NCBI GenBank assembly: GCA_030146875.1
Contig: JASLAX010000019.1
Span: 1 to 5,370 of the forward strand
Source of the DNA: Longimicrobiaceae bacterium
Lineage (GTDB): Bacteria; Gemmatimonadota; Gemmatimonadetes; Longimicrobiales; Longimicrobiaceae
Length of the DNA: 5,370 bases
Reading direction: 5' to 3'
Below, in pieces: positions 1 to 5,370 of this stretch; position 1 is the first letter of the stretch, and the number at the start of each line of letters is the position of its first letter. Made by a program: the position numbers and the translations under genes. Under the pieces are notes generated by a model that was not told the DNA's origin, ran no database searches, and saw nothing but the letters and a program-made list of their open reading frames with translations.

Positions 1-597
1 GAGCTTCTCCGAGCAGGCGTCGCGGCGGGCCAGGACGCGGCGCAGGATGGGCATGGCCTGCTCCGCGTCCATCTGCAGGAGCGAGTTCAGCGCGGCCAGG
101 CGGTTGTCGTCGTCGCCGCCGCGCTCGCACGGCTGGCCGGCCTGCGCCGTGACGCCCCGCGCCGCGCGGGCGTCGCCGAGGCGAGCCAGCTCGCCGCGGA
201 TGCGGGTGGCCAGCTCCCGCGCGTCGGCGCGGGTGGCGGCGCGGGGGTGGTCGCGGAGCTGCGCCTCCAGCCCGCCCAGCGCGGTGCGCAGCTGGTCCGT
301 CCCGCCCAGCCGGTAGCGCGCGAACGCCTCCCAGTACATGGCGTCCGGGGTGTACTGGCTGCGCGGGTGCCGCTGGCGCACCTGCTGGAAGAGCCGCGCG
401 GCGCGGCCGAAGTCGCCGCCGCTCAGCGCCTCGCGCGCCTGGCGGTACAGGGCGTGGGCGGGGTCCTGCGGGAACTCGGCGGCGACGCGCGCGTCGCCGC
501 CGACGTGCTCGGTGTGCCTCTCCCGCGGCTGCGCCCCGGCCCGCGGGGCGAAGACGACGGCGAGGAGCACGGCCGCGAACAGGGTGCGGAGGTGCAT
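1..597 (-). CDS. Exported TPR/HEAT-type repeat protein, C-terminus cut by window edge
   Basis: The 199 visible codons run from ATG at 597 to the left edge with no stop, so the 3' end is missing. Residues 1-22 form a signal peptide (charged MHLR, hydrophobic core, AGA before Q23), which points to export to the periplasm. Residues about 47-140 are helical and TPR-like: ALYRQAREALSGGDFGRAARLF, then a pair with YWEAFARYRLG, as in outer-membrane-assembly or YbgF-like TPR proteins. From about residue 165 (NRLAALNSLLQMD, AMPILRRVLARRD) the pattern changes to HEAT-like helical pairs, which probably continue beyond the edge. The start lies 2 bases after the anti-sigma stop, and a GGGAG at 612-608 inside that gene serves as its ribosome site, so it is the third gene of the sigma operon. 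Repeat proteins of this kind bind other proteins, so a role as envelope effector or partner of the anti-sigma factor is inference. Exact family and function are unknown. Confidence 0.8.
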   Translation of the reverse strand, partial: MHLRTLFAAVLLAVVFAPRAGAQPRERHTEHVGGDARVAAEFPQDPAHALYRQAREALSGGDFGRAARLFQQVRQRHPRSQYTPDAMYWEAFARYRLGGTDQLRTALGGLEAQLRDHPRAATRADARELATRIRGELARLGDARAARGVTAQAGQPCERGGDDDNRLAALNSLLQMDAEQAMPILRRVLARRDACSEKL

Positions 598-599
598 GG

Positions 600-1376
600 T
601 CACGTTTCTCCCAGTGCGGTGGTGGCGGAGCCCGCCGGGACCATCGTGCGCATCCGCGGGAGCACGCGGCTCCGCTCGATGGCGCGCTCGGCGAGGTCGA
701 CCTCGTCTTCGTCTTCGGTGGCGGGCAGGCTGGCGAGCTGCGCCAGCACCAGCTCCAGGTCGTTCAGCAGCGTGCGCAGCCTGGGATCGTCGGCGGCGGG
801 CGAGTCGAGCAGCAGCCGCGTCTTCATCAGCAGGTCGTCCGCCCAGCGGGCGACGTCCCCGTCGGCCGATCCGCGCCGGGCGCGGAAGTCGGTGAGCAGC
901 GCCTCGCTGCGCACCAGGTGCTGCGCCACCATCAGCCGGTAGGGGCTGGAGGTGAGCGGCGTCCCCCGCGCCGGGGCGTTCACGACCACCGCGGGCAGCT
1001 TTCCCGCCCCCGGCGCCGTGAGGCGGCCGATCCCGATCCCCAGCACCATCACGGCGGCCGCGGCGGCCCCGGCCCGCAGCCAGGGGAGGCGCGTCGTCCG
1101 TCCGCGCCGCGCCGCCAGCTCGTCGCGCGGATCGCCCTTCGCCGCCTCGGGGTGGCCGATCTCCCGGGCGATGCCGCGCCACAGGTCCCGCTCCGGGTCG
1201 CGGTCCCGCAGCCCCCGGGCGACCAGGCGCACCCGGCGCAGGTCCTCCAGCACGGCGCGGCACCCGGCGCAGGCGCGGAGGTGTTCGTCCACCGCCGCGC
1301 GCTCGGCGGCGTCCAGCTCGTCGTCCAGGTACTCCGAGAGCCGGTCGGTCCAGGGGTCCATCGCTTCGCTCGTCAT
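600..1376 (-). CDS. Zinc-binding transmembrane anti-sigma factor
   Basis: This 258-residue protein should bind and hold inactive the ECF sigma factor encoded just upstream. The N-terminal cytoplasmic domain (about 9-60) has the layout of the ZAS/putative zinc-finger family, with H32-x3-C36-x2-C39 in EHLRACAGC, the motif known from RsrA/ChrR-type anti-sigma factors. A single membrane helix spans about 98-118 (WLRAGAAAAAVMVLGIGIG), leaving 119-258 outside the cytoplasm. That outer part is predicted helical, contains an acidic run EDEDE near 221-225 and has no sensor family I recognise. The ATG at 1376 overlaps the sigma stop (ATGA) and follows a strong GAGGGAG site with 8-base spacing, so translation is probably coupled and near-equimolar. 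The same frame stays open upstream to 1967 through the sigma gene, but that stretch is a GC-rich shadow, not an N-terminal extension. The stop is followed after 2 bases by the TPR gene. Confidence 0.9.
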   Translation of the reverse strand: MTSEAMDPWTDRLSEYLDDELDAAERAAVDEHLRACAGCRAVLEDLRRVRLVARGLRDRDPERDLWRGIAREIGHPEAAKGDPRDELAARRGRTTRLPWLRAGAAAAAVMVLGIGIGRLTAPGAGKLPAVVVNAPARGTPLTSSPYRLMVAQHLVRSEALLTDFRARRGSADGDVARWADDLLMKTRLLLDSPAADDPRLRTLLNDLELVLAQLASLPATEDEDEVDLAERAIERSRVLPRMRTMVPAGSATTALGET

Positions 1377-1900
1377 GACAGGTGCTCCCTCAGTCTCATC
1401 CGTGCACGGTGGAGCTGAGACTTGCTCGTCCCCACGCTGATGCCCAGCATCTCGGCGATCTCCTCGTGGCGGTATCCCTCCACGTCGAACAGCACCAGCA
1501 CCTCCCGCGCGCCCCCCGGAAGCCGCTCCAGCGCCTTCTCGAAGTCCATCCGCAGCTCGGGGCCGGCGCTTCGCCCGGGCAGCGTCGCGAGCGCCGCGTC
1601 GCCGGCGTCCCGGCTCCTGCGCTTCGCCCAGGAGGCGCGGCGGGCGAGGATCAGGTTGATGGCCAGCCGGTGCAGCCAGGTGCCGAACGCCGACTCGCCG
1701 CGGAAGGTGTGGAGCTTCTCCCAGGCACGGACGAAGACGTCCTGCGTGAGCTCGTCGGCGCCCTCCTCCCCCGCCATGCGGCGCGCCAGCGAATGGACGC
1801 GCCCGCAGTGCTGGTGATACAGCCGACCGAAGGCGAGGGCGTCTCCGCCCGCCGCCAGCGAGGCGTCGTTGCCGCCTGCCGCCCGTAGTTGCTCGACCAG
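1373..1900 (-). CDS. ECF-family RNA polymerase sigma factor (sigma-70 regions 2 and 4)
   Basis: This is an alternative sigma factor that directs RNA polymerase to a small regulon, held by the anti-sigma factor encoded next to it. With the start used here it has 175 residues, a normal ECF size. Region 2 covers about residues 24-88, with the hallmark DELTQDVFVRAWEKL followed by FRGESAFGTWLHRLAINL (promoter -10 melting and core binding). Region 4 covers about 118-172, with LPGGAREVLVLFDVEGYRHEEIAEMLGIS and a helix-turn-helix ending in VGTSKSQLHRARMRLREHL. Region 3 is absent, as in all ECF factors. The start is uncertain. The frame is open to a TTG at 2005 and has a GTG at 1996, but a sigma-E-type promoter at 1974-1945 lies inside that stretch. 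There 13 of 35 codons end in A or T, against 6 of the first 35 after 1900. CTG at 1900 has a GGAG eight bases upstream and fits the promoter. Annotation software would probably choose 2005 or 1996. Confidence 0.92.
   Translation of the reverse strand: MVEQLRAAGGNDASLAAGGDALAFGRLYHQHCGRVHSLARRMAGEEGADELTQDVFVRAWEKLHTFRGESAFGTWLHRLAINLILARRASWAKRRSRDAGDAALATLPGRSAGPELRMDFEKALERLPGGAREVLVLFDVEGYRHEEIAEMLGISVGTSKSQLHRARMRLREHLS
1385..1391 (-). promoter_or_regulatory. Ribosome binding site of the anti-sigma gene
   Basis: GAGGGAG lies 8 bases before ATG 1376, inside the last codons of the sigma gene. It fixes the anti-sigma start at the ATGA overlap and rules out the much longer in-frame reading that runs back through the sigma gene. 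Confidence 0.75.
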
Positions 1901-1908
1901 GGTTCGCG

Positions 1909-1912
1909 CTCC
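1909..1912 (-). promoter_or_regulatory. Probable ribosome binding site for the sigma gene CTG start
   Basis: GGAG is separated by 8 bases from CTG 1900, which is in the sigma frame. It is the only purine-rich site correctly spaced before an in-frame near-cognate start downstream of the promoter at 1974-1945. Four bases match easily by chance in DNA of this composition, so this supports the start without proving it. Confidence 0.4.
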
Positions 1913-1944
1913 GGCGTGGGGTTCGTCCTTCCGTTCGGCGGGAC

Positions 1945-1974
1945 ATTGGACACGGGGTCCCCCGCAAAGGTTGG
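1945..1974 (-). promoter_or_regulatory. ECF (sigma-E-type) promoter of the sigma operon
   Basis: Read on the minus strand, CCAACCTTT (1974-1966) is a -35 element with the AAC core typical of ECF promoters. GTCCAA (1951-1946) is a -10 element close to the sigma-E consensus GTCTAA. AACCT and GTCCAA are separated by 16 bases, the usual ECF spacing. Transcription would begin near 1940, giving a leader of about 40 bases to CTG 1900. A promoter of this class directly upstream of an ECF sigma/anti-sigma pair normally means autoregulation by that sigma factor. The match is by eye; no start site is known. Confidence 0.6.
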
Positions 1975-2183
1975 AACGGACGCTACGATCCTGCACCCGT
2001 CCCAAGCCTTCGCCTTCGGACGAACGGTTTCGGGGATTCGTCGGAAGCTCCCCGCGCGAGCGGGACCCGCCCGCGCCGGCGGACCCGTCGAACGCCGGAG
2101 GCGGAACGGATGCTGCCGGGCGGGAGGACCGGGAAGATGCGCACGCGGACCGGCACCCTCCCGCTCGGCCGCCCAGTGGAGGA

Positions 2184-2200
2184 TACTACGGCATGTAGTA
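2184..2200. promoter_or_regulatory. Dyad operator resembling a BlaI/MecI-family binding site
   Basis: The 17 bases form a perfect 6-bp inverted repeat, TACTAC and GTAGTA around a 5-base centre. On the minus strand it reads TACTACA-TGC-CGTAGTA, one base away from a fully symmetric TACTACA-N3-TGTAGTA. Repressors of the BlaI/MecI family (penicillinase repressors) bind dyads built on TACA/TGTA halves, so the shape and core fit. It is a short AT-rich island in otherwise very GC-rich DNA, which makes chance less likely. No regulator of that family is encoded in the window and no strong -10/-35 pair overlaps the site. The nearest downstream gene on the minus strand is the sigma gene, about 280 bases away. 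A short cruciform or an unrelated regulator's site is the alternative. Confidence 0.45.
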
Positions 2201-2298
2201 AAACGCGACGGACGGGAGCCTCTCCGCCACGGCGGGCTTCCAACGCGGCCGGGGCACGCCGGAGACGCGGGCGGGGCGGCGGCCGGGCCGGACGCGTC

Positions 2299-2319
2299 GG
2301 TCGGAGCCACGATCCGACC
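2299..2319. repeat. Perfect 7-bp hairpin downstream of the alpha/beta hydrolase gene
   Basis: GGTCGGA and TCCGACC pair around a 7-base loop, about 80 bases after the hydrolase stop. On the minus strand, the direction of the hydrolase transcript, no T-run follows. On the plus strand only TTT follows. It could slow or protect the 3' end of the hydrolase mRNA or contribute to termination, but it is not a canonical intrinsic terminator. Confidence 0.3.
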
Positions 2320-2399
2320 TTTGCCGGACGGACGGAGCCGGGCTCGACCCTCCCGTCACCGCCCTCCACCCGCCGGCTGCATCGCCTTCCCGCGACCGG

Positions 2400-3368
2400 C
2401 TACCTGCGAGCGTCGAGCCCGATCCGCGCGTGCAGCCAGTCGTGCCGGTCGAACAGGGCCTGCTGGTTCAGCCCGTGTCCCGCGTCGTACCAGAGGATCG
2501 TCCTGGGCTCCGGCACGGCGTCGTGCAGGATCTCCGCATCGGGCGCGGGGACCAGCGTGTCCGACCGTCCGTTCTGCAGCAGCAGCGCCGTGGGGGGCGC
2601 GTGCGGGATGAACCGGATCGGCTCGATGGGCGCCATGGCCCGGAACCAGCCCACGCGTGCCGCACAGGAGAGGCTGGCCATGAGGCTGTGGTCCTCCGGA
2701 CCGGTGAAGTGCGAGACCAGGCCGCCGTCTCCCACCACGAGCACCGCGGCCGCGATGCGCCGTTCGATCCCGGCGAACAGCGTGCCCATCGCGGCGCCGT
2801 AGCTGATGCCGAGGTAGGCGATGCGCTCGTCATCGACGTTGGGCCGGGCGCGCAGCACGTCGACGGCTCGCTGCAGGTCCTTGATCAGCCGGATCTGCTC
2901 GTCCCGGTCCTGCGTGCCAAACCGGACGGGCGGTCCGCCGCGGCGAGCGAACGGCGCGTCGATCGCGATCACCACCGCACCGTGCTCCGCGAGGACCTGC
3001 GCGTAGCCCGTCATGCCGCGCGCGGTGCCGGGCAGGCCGTGCATGAGCACGATGCCGGGGCGCAGGCTGGAGCGCTCGACCGGATCGAACAACAACCCCG
3101 TTGCCGCTCCGCCGTCCGGACTGGCGAAGGAGATGGCGCTGACCTCCACGCCGTTCTTGGTGGTCTCGACCGTCTTCGTCAGGTCCAGGGGCGCGGTCGC
3201 GTCGTAGGCGAAGAGGGCCCGGTCGGCCGCGGTCGCAGCGCCCCCGAAATCGGGGCGCGCGATCCGGCACGAATCGGCGACGGGATTCGGCCTGGGGGGG
3301 CTCGGCTCCGCCGGGGCCCGTTCGCACGCGGAAAGCAGCAGGACCGCGAGCACGATCGTCGTTCTCAT
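2400..3368 (-). CDS. Lipoprotein alpha/beta hydrolase, dienelactone-hydrolase-like esterase
   Basis: This 322-residue protein should hydrolyse an ester or similar bond at the cell envelope. The N-terminus MRTTIVLAVLLLSAC is a lipoprotein signal with lipobox LSAC and lipidated Cys15, followed by a proline-rich linker to about 30. The alpha/beta hydrolase fold covers about 70-318. The oxyanion motif is LMHG (H110-G111), the nucleophile elbow GISYG has Ser189, the acid is probably Asp270 in NGRSDTLVP, and the catalytic His298 lies in DAGHG. The triad is complete and in family order, as in dienelactone-hydrolase/acyl-peptidase-like esterases; substrate specificity cannot be read. An upstream GTG at 3374 is in frame, but the GGAG at 3379-3376 is 7 bases from ATG 3368 and only 1 base from the GTG, so ATG was chosen. 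The gene follows the beta-lactamase-like gene by 70 bp in the same direction and ends in TAG. Confidence 0.88.
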   Translation of the reverse strand: MRTTIVLAVLLLSACERAPAEPSPPRPNPVADSCRIARPDFGGAATAADRALFAYDATAPLDLTKTVETTKNGVEVSAISFASPDGGAATGLLFDPVERSSLRPGIVLMHGLPGTARGMTGYAQVLAEHGAVVIAIDAPFARRGGPPVRFGTQDRDEQIRLIKDLQRAVDVLRARPNVDDERIAYLGISYGAAMGTLFAGIERRIAAAVLVVGDGGLVSHFTGPEDHSLMASLSCAARVGWFRAMAPIEPIRFIPHAPPTALLLQNGRSDTLVPAPDAEILHDAVPEPRTILWYDAGHGLNQQALFDRHDWLHARIGLDARR

Positions 3369-3375
3369 CCACACG

Positions 3376-3379
3376 CTCC
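3376..3379 (-). promoter_or_regulatory. Ribosome binding site deciding the hydrolase start
   Basis: GGAG sits 7 bases before ATG 3368 but 1 base before the alternative GTG 3374. It therefore selects the ATG, giving a lipoprotein signal that begins MRTT. Confidence 0.65.
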
Positions 3380-3438
3380 AGGAAGGTAGCGAACGGGCCG
3401 TTGGTACGCCGCTCTCTCGGACGCCTTCGCGGCTCGGG

Positions 3439-4758
3439 TCACTGGAAGGTCGAGAACAGGTCGTGCGCCGGCACCGAGGTGACGCCCGCTAGCGCGTTCC
3501 ACAGCGCGGCATCGAGCGCGGGCTCGGAGTTGGGCGCCAGGGAGCGGGCGTTGAACAGCCCGACCCACGCGTAGCCGTGGTACGAGCGCACGACCATGGC
3601 CGTGGTGCCGGGCCACGATCCGCCGTGGCTCCAGGTCCTGTCGCCCTGGGTGGGGCGGACCAGCCACCCCAGCCCCCAGTAGCACGCGCCACTGGCACAT
3701 ACCGTGGGGCCGCTACGGGTCATCTCCGCGACGAGCGCGGGGCCCAGGAGGTCCGGACGACCGGCGCGGCCATCGACGCCGCCCACGAACCGCAGGAGGT
3801 CGACGGCCGACGAGACCCAGGCGCCGCTCGCATCGCTCGCTTCCAGGTGGAAGCCGCCGTAGGCGAGCGGCACCGGGCCTTCGCCCGGGAAGACGGACGG
3901 GACCAGGGGCGCGTTGATCCCCTGGTTGGGAGCGTAGTACCTGACCTCGCCCGCCAGCGCGTCGCTCATGCGCGACCTGCCCTGCTGCGTGCGGTTGGCG
4001 CCCACGGGCTGCAGCACGCGTGCGCGCACGTAGTCCGGGTACGGCATGCCGCTCACCCGCTCGATCACGCGGCCCAGGATGATGTACCCGAGGTTGGAGT
4101 AGGCGAACTTCTCGCCCGGATCGAAGTCGAGCGGCATTCCCTTCATGTAGCGGACGAGCGTCTCGGGAGACGCCGGCGCGGGCGCGTTCACGGCGGCCGC
4201 GGCGATCGCCGGCCGGTCGATGGGGTCGAACCCGCCGTTCGGCTTGTTGCGATCCCAGCCGCCGCTGTGGGTGAGCAGGTGCCGGATGGTGATCTGCTCC
4301 CACCGCGGATCGACGGTCGCTCCCGGTGCGGGGGCGAGGTGCGCGATCAGGGGCGCCACGCGGTCGTCGAGCCCGAGCTCGCCTTCCTGGACCAGCGTCA
4401 TGATGGCGGCGCTGGTGATGGTCTTGGACACGCTGGCGGTCCGGAACAGCGCGTCGGGCTGCACCGGCGTCCCGCCCTCGACGTCCGCGTACCCGAACCC
4501 GCGCGCGTAGATCAGCTTGCCGTCGCGCATCACGGCGACCGCCCCACCGGGAATGGAGAACGTCCGCATGAACTCGGTGACGGCGTCGTCGTAGGACCCC
4601 ATCCCCGGCACGGCGGCACCGCTGATCGGGATCTCCTGCGCGACGGGGGGAGAGACGGGCGGCCGGGTGGGCTCCCCGTCGCAGGAGAGCAGGACCGCGA
4701 GACAGGCGGCAGCCCCGGCGCCGCGGGACAGGCCGAGCCATTCACGGCGTGGGATCAT
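3439..4758 (-). CDS. Lipoprotein serine hydrolase of the beta-lactamase (class C-like)/esterase family
   Basis: This 439-residue member of the serine beta-lactamase-like superfamily includes class C beta-lactamases, D-aminopeptidases, PBP4*-like proteins and family VIII esterases. A signal peptide with lipobox LLSC puts the lipidated residue at Cys26, and a proline-rich linker follows to about 40. The catalytic domain covers about 55-425. All three motifs are present: SVSK (Ser109 nucleophile, Lys112), YSN (Tyr220, Asn222), and HGG (378-380) in place of KTG. HLLTHSGG near 160-167 is also typical. The HGG form is commoner in esterases and peptidases than in true beta-lactamases, so drug resistance should not be assumed; an envelope esterase or peptidase is more likely. 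C354 and C359 (CASGAC) may form a disulfide. ATG 4758 has a GAGG about 9 bases upstream. It lies 40 bp after the propeller-like gene and 70 bp before the alpha/beta hydrolase, so the three are probably co-transcribed. Confidence 0.9.
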   Translation of the reverse strand: MIPRREWLGLSRGAGAAACLAVLLSCDGEPTRPPVSPPVAQEIPISGAAVPGMGSYDDAVTEFMRTFSIPGGAVAVMRDGKLIYARGFGYADVEGGTPVQPDALFRTASVSKTITSAAIMTLVQEGELGLDDRVAPLIAHLAPAPGATVDPRWEQITIRHLLTHSGGWDRNKPNGGFDPIDRPAIAAAAVNAPAPASPETLVRYMKGMPLDFDPGEKFAYSNLGYIILGRVIERVSGMPYPDYVRARVLQPVGANRTQQGRSRMSDALAGEVRYYAPNQGINAPLVPSVFPGEGPVPLAYGGFHLEASDASGAWVSSAVDLLRFVGGVDGRAGRPDLLGPALVAEMTRSGPTVCASGACYWGLGWLVRPTQGDRTWSHGGSWPGTTAMVVRSYHGYAWVGLFNARSLAPNSEPALDAALWNALAGVTSVPAHDLFSTFQ

Positions 4759-4798
4759 GCGGTTTCGCCTCGCGGGTGGATCGGTTTTTCGCGCTGCC

Positions 4799-5370
4799 CT
4801 ACCTGGCCAGCGGATCCGGCCGGAGCTGGAACCGGACCGCCTTGCTGGTGGCCCCCTTCCCGCCCTCCATGTGGAAGGGGGCGCGCGTGCTGATGGCAGC
4901 CCAGAGACCGCGCCCCTTCCAGCCGGCGTCCGGGTCGTCGATCCGGCCGTCCAACCACTTGGTGTAGAACCCCGTCGGGTAGGGGACGCGCAGGACGACC
5001 CACTTCCCGTCCTCGAGGACGAGGAGCCCCTCGGACTGGTTCCCGGTGTTGATCGGGACGTTCGCCCCGAGGCCGAGCGCGTTGAACTGGTCCACCCAGG
5101 TGAAGTAGCTCCCTTCGCCGCTCCCCGGGGTGGTGACGTTGCCGAGCTGCGGGAGGGGCTCGGCGTAGAAGGCCCACCCCTCCGGACAGTGCCGGCCGGT
5201 GGCCGTGGGGCCGTTCAGCGGCCCGCGGCACTTGCGCCGGTCGAAGCTGGCCATGTGCCCGCTCGCCAACGCGGCCCAGAACACGCCGCTCCGGTCCACG
5301 TCGCCGCCGCGCGGGGAGAAGCCCTGGTTCGCGACCGCCGGGTTGTTCCACGGCACCTCGAAGACCTCGG
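4799..5370 (-). CDS. C-terminal part of a probable beta-propeller-like exported protein, 5' end beyond the window
   Basis: The frame is open to the right edge and ends with TAG at 4801-4799, leaving 189 complete residues. A GTG at 5356 could be read as a start, but the codons before it (EVFE) continue in frame without a stop and the sequence begins mid-domain, so the gene is truncated. Near the start, DRSGVFWAALASGHMASFDRRKC resembles a blade of streptogramin-lyase/NHL-type propellers (GxxW followed by FD). Two cysteines about 17 residues apart (RRKC and RHC) may pair. The C-terminal half (LLVLEDGKWVVLRVPYPTGFYTKWLDGRIDD to RPDPLAR) is rich in Trp, Gly and Pro, and looks like an extracytoplasmic domain. 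From memory, similar C-termini occur in large bacterial proteins annotated with a carboxypeptidase-regulatory-like domain, but I could not check this. Function is unknown. The serine hydrolase gene follows after 40 bp. Confidence 0.75.
   Translation of the reverse strand, partial: EVFEVPWNNPAVANQGFSPRGGDVDRSGVFWAALASGHMASFDRRKCRGPLNGPTATGRHCPEGWAFYAEPLPQLGNVTTPGSGEGSYFTWVDQFNALGLGANVPINTGNQSEGLLVLEDGKWVVLRVPYPTGFYTKWLDGRIDDPDAGWKGRGLWAAISTRAPFHMEGGKGATSKAVRFQLRPDPLAR

Larger units (their letters stand above)
1975..2399. other. Gene-free intergenic region between the hydrolase cluster and the sigma operon
   Basis: No reading frame here has a plausible protein. Frames that stay open translate to arginine- and proline-rich, low-information sequence typical of GC-rich non-coding DNA, and none has a good ribosome site. 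Two structured elements stand out and are listed separately: the AT-rich dyad at 2184-2200 and the hairpin at 2299-2319. A weak CCCGC/GCGGG hairpin at 2051-2064 with a 4-base loop is probably chance. The region must contain the end of the hydrolase transcript and anything upstream that modulates the sigma promoter. Confidence 0.6.

Noticed and set aside
600..1967. A 455-codon minus-strand frame that would extend the anti-sigma factor far upstream
   Set aside because: The part above 1376 lies in the wrong frame across the sigma gene, which has clear region 2 and 4 motifs. The strong ribosome site and ATGA overlap set the real start at 1376.
2051..2064. CCCGC/GCGGG hairpin with a 4-base loop
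   Set aside because: It is short, made only of G and C, and has no T-run on either side. Such stems arise often by chance at this base composition.
2178..2200. A GGAGG followed by ATG-TAG on the plus strand, like a minimal start-stop element
   Set aside because: The ATG and TAG are part of the inverted repeat, so the arrangement is explained by the dyad, and no plus-strand gene follows.
1983..2369. A 128-codon minus-strand frame in the intergenic region
   Set aside because: The protein is arginine-rich with no motif, has no good ribosome site, and crosses both the BlaI-like dyad and the hairpin.
2430..3389. A 319-codon plus-strand open frame opposite the alpha/beta hydrolase
   Set aside because: Same reason: low-information composition, no family motif, and it is fully antisense to a well-supported hydrolase.
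3392..3402. Short palindrome AACGGGCCGTT in the gap before the alpha/beta hydrolase gene
   Set aside because: It has 5-bp arms with a 1-base centre, is expected by chance in GC-rich DNA, and has no promoter elements around it.
3577..4893. A 438-codon plus-strand open frame opposite the beta-lactamase-like gene
   Set aside because: Its translation is Arg-, Gly- and Ala-rich without recognisable motifs and it mirrors a gene with complete catalytic motifs. It is a shadow caused by high GC.

Overview
The window is very GC-rich, with G or C at most third codon positions, and every supported gene lies on the minus strand. Gene content (a three-gene ECF sigma/anti-sigma unit with a secreted TPR/HEAT-type protein, and a set of exported hydrolases) and base composition fit a soil-type Gram-negative bacterium. 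My best guess is Gemmatimonadota (Longimicrobium-like); a myxobacterium or acidobacterium is possible. The taxonomic call is inference from style, not from a marker gene.

Region 1 (1-1974, read right to left) is an ECF sigma factor operon. A sigma-E-type promoter (1974-1945) precedes an ECF sigma gene (1900-1373), which overlaps a zinc-binding, single-pass membrane anti-sigma gene (1376-600) in an ATGA junction. Two bases later an exported TPR/HEAT-like repeat protein begins (597, running off the left edge). This is a classic autoregulated envelope-signalling layout: the anti-sigma factor holds the sigma factor at the membrane, release activates the operon promoter, and the third gene is a candidate envelope effector or sensor.

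Region 2 (1975-2399) is a gene-free gap of about 425 bp. It holds an AT-rich 17-bp dyad (2184-2200) resembling a BlaI/MecI-type operator and a hairpin (2299-2319). No convincing coding sequence was seen.

Region 3 (2400-5370) is a co-directional cluster of three genes. In transcription order these are the C-terminal part of a probable beta-propeller-like exported protein (runs off the right edge), a lipoprotein of the serine beta-lactamase-like/esterase family, and a lipoprotein alpha/beta hydrolase of the dienelactone-hydrolase type. Gaps of 40 and 70 bp allow one transcript whose promoter lies outside the window. Both hydrolases carry complete catalytic motifs and lipoboxes, so they probably act on small esters or amides at the cell envelope; substrates cannot be read from the sequence.

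No RNA gene, CRISPR array, transposase or insertion sequence was seen. I found no clear new system. The most informative points are the non-standard sigma start implied by its promoter and the orphan BlaI-like operator.
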